Assembly (NCBI GenBank): GCA_045531795.1 | Contig: JAZSET010000027.1 | Coordinates: 1 to 7,581 of the forward strand | Length of the DNA: 7,581 nucleotides | Origin: UBA4717 sp045531795 | GTDB lineage: Bacteria; Bacillota; Clostridia; Oscillospirales; CAG-272 | Direction: 5' to 3' | Part shown: in pieces, positions 1-5,422 of the stretch | Position numbering within the stretch: position 1 is the first letter of the stretch | How the letters are laid out: the number at the start of each line of letters is the position of its first letter | Position numbers and translations under genes: made by a program | The notes under the pieces: model-generated | What the model saw: the letters and a program-made list of their open reading frames with translations, nothing else | Told to the model about the DNA's origin: nothing | The model's database searches: none

Positions 1-405
1 GCAGAGGGCGAAGCGACTGACGAGCCAAAGCTTACGGAATTGTTTAAAAAGGTAAGCGGTAACGATAAGCTGTCAGTAAAATTTGAACTTTTAAAAGACG
101 AGTCAACGCCGGTTTTACTTAATATCTCCGAAGAAGCCCGCAGAATGGAAGATATGATGCGTATGTACCGTATCAGTATGGGAGATAACGGCATAGAACT
201 TCCCGCAGTCGACACAACGCTTGTTGTAAATAAGGCAAACAGCCTTGTAAAGCACATTTTAGGTATGCTTGACAGCGATAGTGAAAAAGCAGAGAATATA
301 GCAAAGCAGATGTATTCACTTGCCCTGCTTTCACAGAGACAGCTCAGCGGTGATGAACTGAAAGCATTCCTTGCCCACAGCTTTGAAGTCCTTGAAAAGC
401 TTTAA
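1..405 (+). CDS. htpG: HtpG (Hsp90 chaperone), C-terminal end only
   Basis: Cytosolic ATP-dependent Hsp90-family chaperone; only the last 134 residues are visible. The frame is open from base 1, so the gene begins upstream and the TTG at position 40 is an internal leucine codon, not a start. What remains matches the C-terminal dimerisation region of bacterial HtpG. It contains an 'RRMEDMMRMY' segment, then 'DTTLVVNKANSLVKHIL', then 'AKQMYSLALLSQRQL' leading to a final helix, in the order and spacing usual for clostridial HtpG. The N-terminal ATPase and middle domains lie outside the window, so activity cannot be judged. The stop is followed after only 10 nt by the next start, with no terminator between, so the downstream genes probably share its transcript. 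The identification rests on family memory of the C-terminal motifs. Confidence 0.9.
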   Translation, partial: AEGEATDEPKLTELFKKVSGNDKLSVKFELLKDESTPVLLNISEEARRMEDMMRMYRISMGDNGIELPAVDTTLVVNKANSLVKHILGMLDSDSEKAENIAKQMYSLALLSQRQLSGDELKAFLAHSFEVLEKL

Positions 406-415
406 GCGGTAGTTT

Positions 416-1342
416 ATGAAAAACACACTTGATATTCTCTCAAAAAACCTTGCTGAAAGCTCACAAAGGCTTACAAAAAGCCTTGAAATGAGGCTGGCTG
501 AAATCGGCTTTGCAGCAAAACAGCTTGGCGGAAAAATGGAAGAGACTGAAGACGAGCTTGCCACACTTATAAGGTCAGACCTTGAAATGGGCGCAAGTCT
601 TGTAGCAGATACCTGTGCAAAATGCAACAGGCGTTTTATACGCAACTATAATAAGCAGCTCAGCGTTGCCGATACAGTAAATTTTGCCACTATGATACTT
701 GACACAGTGGATTCAAGCGACGCGCTTTTCGGTGCAAGACTTCTTGAAAGTGACATAAATGCTACTCTGCCCGAGGATATAAGAATTGTCTACCGGAAGG
801 CAAGAGGCACTGATATCGCATACGAAAAATTCGTGTCTCTGATTCCCGATGCAAGAGTTATGTATAAAGACACATTCACCGCAGTCTGTGATGCAGTGGC
901 GTTAGATGAAGCGGATATGTGTATATTGCCTTATGAAAACTCTGATGACGGCAAGCTTAACAGCTTTTACAGACTTATAGAAAGCTTTGATCTGAAAATA
1001 GCGGCATCCTGCAAAGTAAAGTCTCTCGGCAGAGATGATATGACAAGATATTTGCTTTTGTCAAAGAATCTTGCAGGGCTTTCGGCAGTGTCGGGAGTCA
1101 CCGATTTCGAGCTTCTGATCAGTGACAGAGACGATAATTCCCTGACGAGAGTAATGTCGGCTGCACATATCTTAGGGCTTACGGTAAGAAGCATTGACAC
1201 GGTAAAAACAGAGGGAAACTTAAATGTGTTTGACCTGAGAGTGGCATCGAAAAAGAAGTTCCTGATCGACAGATTCATCCTCTTTTTAAAGCTTGAGGAA
1301 ATGGAATTTTCGCCTCTCGGACTTTTTGCACAGATAGACTGA
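416..1342 (+). CDS. Degenerate prephenate dehydratase/ACT-like protein
   Basis: A 308-aa protein resembling prephenate dehydratase (PheA), which makes phenylpyruvate from prephenate. Residues about 121-200 match the first lobe of the dehydratase domain: 'VMYKDTFTAVCDAV' (148-161) and 'ILPYENSDDG' (170-179), equivalent to the family ENS/ENT signature. A TRF-like 'MTRYLLLSK' (209-217) follows, then an ACT-like domain (about 230-308). The distance from ENS to TRY is only about 36 residues, where the enzyme normally has roughly 100, so most of the second lobe is absent. The N-terminal GxxGxYS-type motif is also unrecognisable. The ACT region lacks clear GAL and ESRP phenylalanine-binding motifs ('DNSLTRVM' and 'RSIDTV' stand in their places). 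Residues 1-120 are helical and unrecognised; a diverged chorismate mutase is possible but not evident. I infer a regulatory or ligand-sensing role rather than normal catalysis. The ATG is 10 nt after htpG and has only a weak Shine-Dalgarno. Confidence 0.65.
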   Translation: MKNTLDILSKNLAESSQRLTKSLEMRLAEIGFAAKQLGGKMEETEDELATLIRSDLEMGASLVADTCAKCNRRFIRNYNKQLSVADTVNFATMILDTVDSSDALFGARLLESDINATLPEDIRIVYRKARGTDIAYEKFVSLIPDARVMYKDTFTAVCDAVALDEADMCILPYENSDDGKLNSFYRLIESFDLKIAASCKVKSLGRDDMTRYLLLSKNLAGLSAVSGVTDFELLISDRDDNSLTRVMSAAHILGLTVRSIDTVKTEGNLNVFDLRVASKKKFLIDRFILFLKLEEMEFSPLGLFAQID

Positions 1343-1358
1343 CTTTTTTGGAGGTTAT

Positions 1359-1613
1359 ATGAAAAGAACTGTAACATACAAAACTCAGGGTACCTGCTCA
1401 AGAGCAATTGAAATTGAGCTTGACGGCGATATTGTTGAGAATGTAAAATTTATAGGCGGATGTGACGGAAATCTTAAAGGTATAGCAAGTCTTGTCCGTG
1501 GTATGAATATAAATGATGTAATAGAAAGGCTTGAGGGGTTAAAATGCGGATTCAAAAACACCTCTTGCCCGAATGAACTTGCAAAAGCTCTTAAAAAAGA
1601 AGCAAACGCGTGA
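1359..1613 (+). CDS. TSCPD domain small protein (TIGR03905 type)
   Basis: An 84-aa protein of the small stand-alone TSCPD family found in Firmicutes; its biochemical role is not established. The same domain occurs at the C-terminus of B12-dependent ribonucleotide reductases. Diagnostic features are 'YKTQGTCS' near the N-terminus (C13), 'FIGGCDGNLKG' (C35) and the C-terminal 'CGFKNTSCPNELAKAL' (C63, C70). The name-giving TSCPD signature here reads TSCPN. Four cysteines at these positions suggest metal or redox chemistry, but that is inference. The ATG at 1359 has a good ribosome binding site, GGAGG at 1350-1354. The gene sits 16 nt after the dehydratase-like gene and 19 nt before the phosphoglucomutase, so it is almost certainly co-transcribed with both. 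Confidence 0.88.
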   Translation: MKRTVTYKTQGTCSRAIEIELDGDIVENVKFIGGCDGNLKGIASLVRGMNINDVIERLEGLKCGFKNTSCPNELAKALKKEANA

Positions 1614-1632
1614 GCTTGGAAAGGAACTAACT

Positions 1633-3351
1633 ATGAATTATCTTGAAACCTATAAGCGTTGGGTAGAAAAAGAGGATCTCAGCGAAGAATTAAGACAGGA
1701 TCTTGAGAGAATCAAGGATTCTGACGAGGAAATAAAATATCGCTTTGCAAATCGTCTCGGATTTGGCACAGCAGGTCTTCGCGGCACAATGAAAGCGGGA
1801 CTCAATGCAATGAATGTGTACACAGTAGCACAGGCAACCCAGGGATTTGCAGACCTTATTATAAGCAGATGCGGAACTACCCGACCTGTTGTTGTAGCCT
1901 GCGACTCGCGTAATAATTCCGAGCTTTTTGCAAGAACAACGGCAGAAGTGTTTGCTGCAAACGGACTTAAAACATATGTATTTGATGAGCTTCGCCCGAC
2001 ACCCGTTCTGTCATTTGCGGTGCGTGAGCTTTCCTGCATAGCAGGCGTAAATATTACCGCCTCCCATAACCCCAAGGAATATAACGGATACAAGGCGTAC
2101 TGGGAAGACGGAGCACAGCTTCCGCCCGACCACGCAAAGACCGTTTCCGAATATATCGACAAGATTGACATTTTTGACGGAGCTAAGCACATAGATTTTG
2201 ACCTTGCTGTAAAAGAGGGCAAGATTATAATACTCGGCAAGGATTTTGATGAAAAATATATGGCAAATGTGCTTAAAGAAGCAGTATATCCCGAAGCCGT
2301 AAAGGCAGTAGCCGATGATTTTAAGGTAGTATATACCCCCCTTTGCGGAACAGGCTACAGAATAGTACCCGAAGTGCTTAAAAGAGCAGGCTTTAAGAAG
2401 ATTTTCACTGTTGAAAGACAGATGAAGCCCGACGGGAACTTCAGGGGTATAAGATTCCCCAACCCCGAATTTTCCGAGGTATTTGAAGAGGGAATAGAAA
2501 TTGCCGAAAAGGAAAACAGTGACCTTATAATTGCCACAGACCCCGATGCCGACAGAGTCGGAATTATGATAAAGGGAAGTGACGGCAGGTTTAAAACAAT
2601 TACAGGTAACCAGGTCGGTGCACTTCTTATCGAGTATATCGCAAGTGCGTATGAAGAAACAAACAAAATGCCCGAAAACCCCTATGTTGTAAAGACAATT
2701 GTAACAACAGAACTTGCAACAAAGGTGTGTGAGGCACACGGTATCAGAATATTCAATGTGCTCACGGGCTTTAAGTTTATAGGCGAGGTAATAAAGAAGC
2801 TTGAAGTTACAGGACACGACAGTTTTCTTCTTGGCTTTGAGGAAAGCTACGGCTACCTCAAGGGCACATATGCAAGAGATAAAGACGCAGTTGTTGCTAC
2901 AATGCTTATAGCCGAAATGGCTGCATACTACCACAAAAACGGTATGACTCTGTCAGACGCACTTGATAAGCTTTATGAAAAATACGGCTATTATATGGAA
3001 GCCTCAAAGAGTATCGTTATGGACGGACTTGACGGCAACGAAAAAATGAAAGCGCTTATGGAAAGTCTCCGCATAAATACACCTGCGGAAATCTGCGGTA
3101 ATGCCGTAGTTGAGGTAAGAGACTATCTTGCGGATACGGTAAAGAAAAAGTCAACATCTGAAGTGGTATCAACAGGACTTCCGAAATCGGATGTGCTTTA
3201 CTTTGTACTTGAAAACGGAGATACAATCGTAATCAGACCGTCAGGTACAGAGCCGAAAATAAAGGTGTATATGCTCGCCTGCGACACAAGCGAAAGTTTG
3301 GTTCAGAAAAAACTTTCAGCATACAAAGAATATGTAAAAAGCTGGGCATAA
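1633..3351 (+). CDS. pgcA: Alpha-phosphoglucomutase (phosphohexomutase superfamily)
   Basis: A 572-aa cytosolic phospho-sugar mutase, most likely interconverting glucose 6-phosphate and glucose 1-phosphate. This supplies UDP-glucose for glycolipids, wall polymers or storage glucan. All four superfamily motifs are present in order: the catalytic serine loop 'TASHNP' (142-147, phospho-Ser144), the Mg-binding 'DPDADR' (303-308), the sugar-binding 'GFEESYGY' (401-408) and the C-terminal phosphate-binding 'RPSGTEPK' (535-542). The N-terminal 'FGTAGLRG' (44-51) and the length fit the Bacillus PgcA/YhxB group rather than the roughly 450-aa GlmM or ManB. An in-frame ATG at 1573 would add 20 residues inside the TSCPD gene. 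I chose 1633 because GGAAAGGA (1618-1625) lies 7 nt upstream and the protein then begins like its relatives. Phosphomannomutase or phosphopentomutase activity cannot be excluded from sequence alone. Confidence 0.92.
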   Translation: MNYLETYKRWVEKEDLSEELRQDLERIKDSDEEIKYRFANRLGFGTAGLRGTMKAGLNAMNVYTVAQATQGFADLIISRCGTTRPVVVACDSRNNSELFARTTAEVFAANGLKTYVFDELRPTPVLSFAVRELSCIAGVNITASHNPKEYNGYKAYWEDGAQLPPDHAKTVSEYIDKIDIFDGAKHIDFDLAVKEGKIIILGKDFDEKYMANVLKEAVYPEAVKAVADDFKVVYTPLCGTGYRIVPEVLKRAGFKKIFTVERQMKPDGNFRGIRFPNPEFSEVFEEGIEIAEKENSDLIIATDPDADRVGIMIKGSDGRFKTITGNQVGALLIEYIASAYEETNKMPENPYVVKTIVTTELATKVCEAHGIRIFNVLTGFKFIGEVIKKLEVTGHDSFLLGFEESYGYLKGTYARDKDAVVATMLIAEMAAYYHKNGMTLSDALDKLYEKYGYYMEASKSIVMDGLDGNEKMKALMESLRINTPAEICGNAVVEVRDYLADTVKKKSTSEVVSTGLPKSDVLYFVLENGDTIVIRPSGTEPKIKVYMLACDTSESLVQKKLSAYKEYVKSWA

Positions 3352-3361
3352 GAGGAAAAAT

Positions 3362-3913
3362 ATGAATTTTGACAATCTTACAGAAAAACAAATAAGCTCA
3401 AAGGAGCTTTTTGACGGCGTTGTAGCCCACCTCTTTATAGACGAAGTGGAGCTTCCCGACGGCTCACATTCAACACGCGAATATCTGAAGCATAACGGAG
3501 CCGTTGCAGTACTGCCCCTTGATAATGAGGGAAATGTTTATCTTGTAAAGCAGTACAGATACCCTTTTTCAAGAGTAATGACCGAAATCCCCGCGGGCAA
3601 GCTCGACAGTCCCGATGAAGACCACCTTGAAGCTGCGATGCGTGAGCTCAGGGAAGAAACAGGCTTTACAAGCAATAAAGTCACATACCTCGGTGAATTT
3701 ATCGGAAGTGCCGCAATAATCGGCGAAACAATATATCTCTATCTCGCAGAGGACCTTGTGGCAGGTAAGCAGGACCTTGACCGTGACGAATTTCTGAATG
3801 TGGAAAAAATGCCCCTGTCAGAGCTTGTTGATATGGTAATGAGGGGCGAAATTGCCGACGGAAAAACCATTTTCGCCACACTGAAAGTTGATAAACTGAA
3901 AAATGGCAGATAA
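3362..3913 (+). CDS. nudF: NUDIX hydrolase, ADP-ribose pyrophosphatase type
   Basis: A 183-aa NUDIX hydrolase of the ADP-ribose pyrophosphatase (NudF) group, which cleaves ADP-ribose to AMP and ribose 5-phosphate in the cytosol with Mg2+. The NUDIX box spans residues 79-102, with G79, E86, R94-E95 and the metal-binding 'REETGF' (97-102). The gap from the first Gly to the first Glu is one residue longer than the textbook GX5E spacing. Other family features are 'VKQYRYP' (62-68), 'EIPAGKLD' (75-82) just before the box, and an N-terminal domain-swap type strand region with 'REYLKHNGAVAVLP'. The start is 10 nt after the phosphoglucomutase stop with AGAGG at 3351-3355. Its last 11 nt overlap the next gene, implying translational coupling. 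Substrate choice (ADP-ribose against other nucleoside diphosphate sugars) is inferred from the family. Confidence 0.9.
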   Translation: MNFDNLTEKQISSKELFDGVVAHLFIDEVELPDGSHSTREYLKHNGAVAVLPLDNEGNVYLVKQYRYPFSRVMTEIPAGKLDSPDEDHLEAAMRELREETGFTSNKVTYLGEFIGSAAIIGETIYLYLAEDLVAGKQDLDRDEFLNVEKMPLSELVDMVMRGEIADGKTIFATLKVDKLKNGR

Positions 3914-4871
3914 GCGAAAAAAAACAAAGAAAAGGGGACTATTTTACCTGTTTCCGGTGGCGGTGATACTGCTGTGCGCTCTGATTTTTGTACCCAAAAA
4001 CTCAGAGCTTATAAGCGAAAAGTCACCATATCCCCAAAGTATAGAGATTATACTGTCTCCTCTTGAAAAACTTGACTATACAAAATTCATAAAACAGCTT
4101 GACTCGGAACTTTACTGTAAATATGCGTATCTATGCAGCGCTGATACTCACAGTGCAATAGCCGAAAAGAACAGCCATATAAAAACAAGTCCGGCATCAC
4201 TTACAAAAATAATGTCAGTAATCGTGCTTCTTGAAAACGCAACTGACCTTGATGCAGAGGTGACGGTTTCTCCCAAAATATATGATGCACTGTACAAAGA
4301 GGGTGCGGCAATGGCGGGCTTTTTGCCCGGTGAAAAAGCACCCCTTTATGACCTTATCTGCGGAGCAATGCTTCCGTCGGGTGCAGAGGCACTTGCGGCA
4401 GCGGCAGACTTCGTTGCGGGCGGTGACGACAAGCTTGTAGGACTTATGAATGAAAAAGCCGCCGATATGGGACTTTCAAATACGCATTTTGAAAATATCT
4501 ACGGCTTTGATAGTGAAAACCATTATTCAAATGCCAGCGAAATGGCGCATATACTTATGTATGCCATAGAAAATGAAACTTTCAGGGAGATATCAGGTAA
4601 AGGACAGTACTTTGTAAAACCCACGAACAAGCACGCAGACGGATTTGTTATGAGAAGCTCGGTGTTTGGAAAAATCGGCAGTAAAAGACCTGACGATGCG
4701 GTAATTCTGGGCGGGAAAACGGGATACACATATGACGCAGGACTCTGCCTTGCAACATATGGCGAAAAGAACGGAAAAACCTATGTTACCGTTGTTATGG
4801 GAGTCGAGGGAAACCACAGAACAGAGCAGTATCAGGTAGATGATACTATGTTTCTGTATAATTTAATATAA
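3903..4871 (+). CDS. DacF-like D-alanyl-D-alanine carboxypeptidase (peptidase S11), membrane-anchored
   Basis: A 322-aa penicillin-binding-protein-type carboxypeptidase predicted to trim the terminal D-Ala from peptidoglycan stem peptides outside the membrane. Residues 1-11 are very basic and are followed by a hydrophobic segment (about 12-30), acting as an uncleaved anchor or signal peptide. The catalytic SxxK motif is 'SLTK' (Ser99, Lys102) and the third motif is 'KTG' (272-274). At the second motif, where SxN is usual, the sequence reads S159-G160-A161, so the asparagine is missing. Similar SGA variants occur, I believe, in other clostridial S11 proteins. The protein ends soon after the KTG domain and lacks the C-terminal beta-rich domain and amphipathic anchor of E. 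coli PBP5. The ATG overlaps the nudF gene by 11 nt and has little Shine-Dalgarno of its own, so translation is probably coupled. A hairpin terminator follows immediately. Confidence 0.88.
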   Translation: MADKRKKTKKRGLFYLFPVAVILLCALIFVPKNSELISEKSPYPQSIEIILSPLEKLDYTKFIKQLDSELYCKYAYLCSADTHSAIAEKNSHIKTSPASLTKIMSVIVLLENATDLDAEVTVSPKIYDALYKEGAAMAGFLPGEKAPLYDLICGAMLPSGAEALAAAADFVAGGDDKLVGLMNEKAADMGLSNTHFENIYGFDSENHYSNASEMAHILMYAIENETFREISGKGQYFVKPTNKHADGFVMRSSVFGKIGSKRPDDAVILGGKTGYTYDAGLCLATYGEKNGKTYVTVVMGVEGNHRTEQYQVDDTMFLYNLI

Positions 4872-4912
4872 AAAACCAGTCGCATATCACTTGCGACTGG
4901 TTTTCTTTTTTT
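4872..4912. terminator. Bidirectional intrinsic terminator between convergent genes
   Basis: A perfect 13-bp stem (4872-4884 with 4892-4904, core CCAGTCGCA/TGCGACTGG) with a 7-nt loop. It is followed by C and seven T on the plus strand. Because the left arm is preceded and led by a run of A (4870-4875), the minus strand also reads as a stem plus a six-U tract. It begins directly after the carboxypeptidase stop codon and lies 44 nt beyond the stop of the convergent small minus-strand gene, so it probably ends both transcripts. Confidence 0.93.
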
Positions 4913-4948
4913 GAAGCGTTAGTGCAATACGAAAAAGCACAGCATTTT

Positions 4949-5131
4949 TTAATCCTCATCAAGCTCATCATAAAACTTGAGGAATTCACGGCGTTTCTGA
5001 TTTCTTTCGTCTCTTTCTACATTAACCATTATGTAAGAATCGCACATAGCGAGGCTGTTAATCTCGATTTCATCAAGGATACAGCTGTTATTTTCATCGT
5101 TGTAGATACACATATTGTTGTCGCATTTCAT
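4949..5131 (-). CDS. Small cysteine-containing protein, unknown function
   Basis: A 60-aa protein that I do not recognise. It begins 'MKCDNNMCIYNDENNSC' and has cysteines at positions 3, 8, 17 and 30 (C-x4-C-x8-C-x12-C), which could bind a metal or form a redox centre. Its second half is strongly charged, with 'ERDERNQKRREF', and it ends in the acidic 'DELDED'. It has no signal peptide or membrane segment, so it should be cytosolic. Start 5131 is chosen because GGGGGG (5143-5138) sits 6 nt upstream. The frame stays open for 29 more codons to an ATG at 5218, but that one has no ribosome binding site and lies inside structured leader RNA. It has its own promoter and a long leader that carries an intrinsic terminator just ahead of the gene, which argues that its expression is conditionally controlled. 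A downstream hairpin is shared with the convergent carboxypeptidase gene. Confidence 0.75.
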   Translation of the reverse strand: MKCDNNMCIYNDENNSCILDEIEINSLAMCDSYIMVNVERDERNQKRREFLKFYDELDED

Positions 5132-5136
5132 AAAAA

Positions 5137-5143
5137 TCCCCCC
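5137..5143 (-). promoter_or_regulatory. Ribosome binding site of the small minus-strand gene
   Basis: The minus strand reads GGGGGGA, then UUUUU and the ATG at 5131. This purine run is the only credible Shine-Dalgarno in the frame and decides the start. It lies just 7 nt beyond the U-tract of the leader terminator, so any transcript that escapes termination is immediately translatable. Confidence 0.7.
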
Positions 5144-5149
5144 ATAATT

Positions 5150-5176
5150 AAAAAGTGCGCAGCCGAAGCTACGCAC
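5150..5176 (-). terminator. UUCG-capped intrinsic terminator inside the leader
   Basis: On the minus strand, GUGCGUAGC (5176-5168) pairs with GCUGCGCAC (5163-5155) through nine pairs, including one U-G wobble. The stem is closed by a C(UUCG)G tetraloop and followed by five U (5154-5150). It lies between the leader promoter and the ribosome binding site of the 60-aa gene, the position of an attenuator. It could also be the 3' end of a small RNA. Confidence 0.85.
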
Positions 5177-5312
5177 AAAAAATACATAGCTCTGATTGCT
5201 GCGACACAAACCTAACATACGTTACAAGAAAAGTACGTTTTTAAGAGCCTGTATTTTTTACAAAATGAATACAGACTTTTCTTGTAACAGAAAATATTAA
5301 GTTTATGTCGCA
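5150..5312 (-). promoter_or_regulatory. Structured attenuator leader; candidate riboswitch of unknown class
   Basis: The predicted transcript starts at about 5311. Its first bases pair with a segment 90 nt downstream: P1 joins 5301-5312 with 5200-5211 (12 pairs, one G-U wobble on the RNA strand). Inside P1 are an internal loop (5289-5300 opposite 5212-5220), a perfect 14-bp stem (5275-5288 with 5221-5234), a 14-nt one-sided bulge (5235-5248), a 7-bp stem (5268-5274 with 5249-5255) and a 12-nt loop. Downstream is the terminator at 5176-5150. The 3' strand of P1 plus the next bases (GUGUCGCAGC, 5207-5198) can instead pair with the terminator arm GCUGCGCAC (5163-5155), making nine Watson-Crick pairs with one bulged U. 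P1 and the antiterminator therefore exclude each other, as do antiterminator and terminator. I recognise no known riboswitch, T-box or protein-leader consensus. A stable small RNA, perhaps 6S-like, is the main alternative. Confidence 0.6.
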
Positions 5313-5317
5313 AGTAA

Positions 5318-5346
5318 AGTATAACACACATAAAAAGAGTTGTCAA
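5318..5346 (-). promoter_or_regulatory. SigA-type promoter for the minus-strand leader and small gene
   Basis: The minus strand has a perfect -35 TTGACA (5346-5341), a 17-nt spacer, and -10 TATACT (5323-5318). This predicts a start at about 5311, a G that is also the first strong pair of the P1 stem. It is the closest match to consensus for a vegetative promoter in this intergenic region. Confidence 0.85.
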
Positions 5347-5353
5347 GGGACAA
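5340..5353. repeat. Palindrome over the -35 box, possible operator
   Basis: TTGTC-AAGG-GACAA is a perfect 5-bp inverted repeat with a 4-nt centre. It overlaps the -35 hexamer of the minus-strand promoter and sits just upstream of the divergent plus-strand promoter. It is short, so it may be chance; no regulator is identified. Confidence 0.35.
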
Positions 5354-5362
5354 AAAACAAAG

Positions 5363-5390
5363 CTTACACATAAACTGTAAAAGGTATAAT
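5363..5390 (+). promoter_or_regulatory. Promoter for the PRK06851-type ATPase gene
   Basis: A perfect -10 TATAAT (5385-5390) with a weak -35, CTTACA (5363-5368), at 16 nt. The predicted start is near 5397, about 26 nt before the ATG at 5423, which is preceded by GGAG at 5413-5416. It lies back to back with the minus-strand promoter, with only 16 nt between the two -35 boxes. Confidence 0.7.
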
Positions 5391-5422
5391 ATCCACTATT
5401 TTATAACAAAATGGAGTAAGCG

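Noticed and set aside
1573..1632. Upstream ATG of the phosphoglucomutase gene
   Set aside because: It would overlap the TSCPD gene by 41 nt and add a lysine-rich 20-aa leader untypical of the family; the ATG at 1633 has a good ribosome binding site.
2011..2934. 307-codon minus-strand ORF opposite the phosphoglucomutase
   Set aside because: It is a shadow of a well-conserved gene, with a composition very rich in Cys, Tyr and Phe and no family motifs.
4922..5215. 97-codon plus-strand ORF
   Set aside because: It is antisense to the 60-aa gene, has no ribosome binding site, begins right after a terminator and runs through the leader terminator hairpin. The minus strand has a promoter, ribosome binding site and terminator in the right order.
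5132..5218. N-terminal extension of the small minus-strand gene to an ATG at 5218 (89 aa)
   Set aside because: No Shine-Dalgarno precedes that ATG, and the extension is encoded by the structured leader and terminator. Twenty-nine open codons are not surprising by chance.
5200..5312. Nested inverted repeats read as a MITE or small mobile element
   Set aside because: No target-site duplication is seen at the ends, there is no second copy in the window, and the promoter is placed exactly so that the outer repeat begins the transcript.
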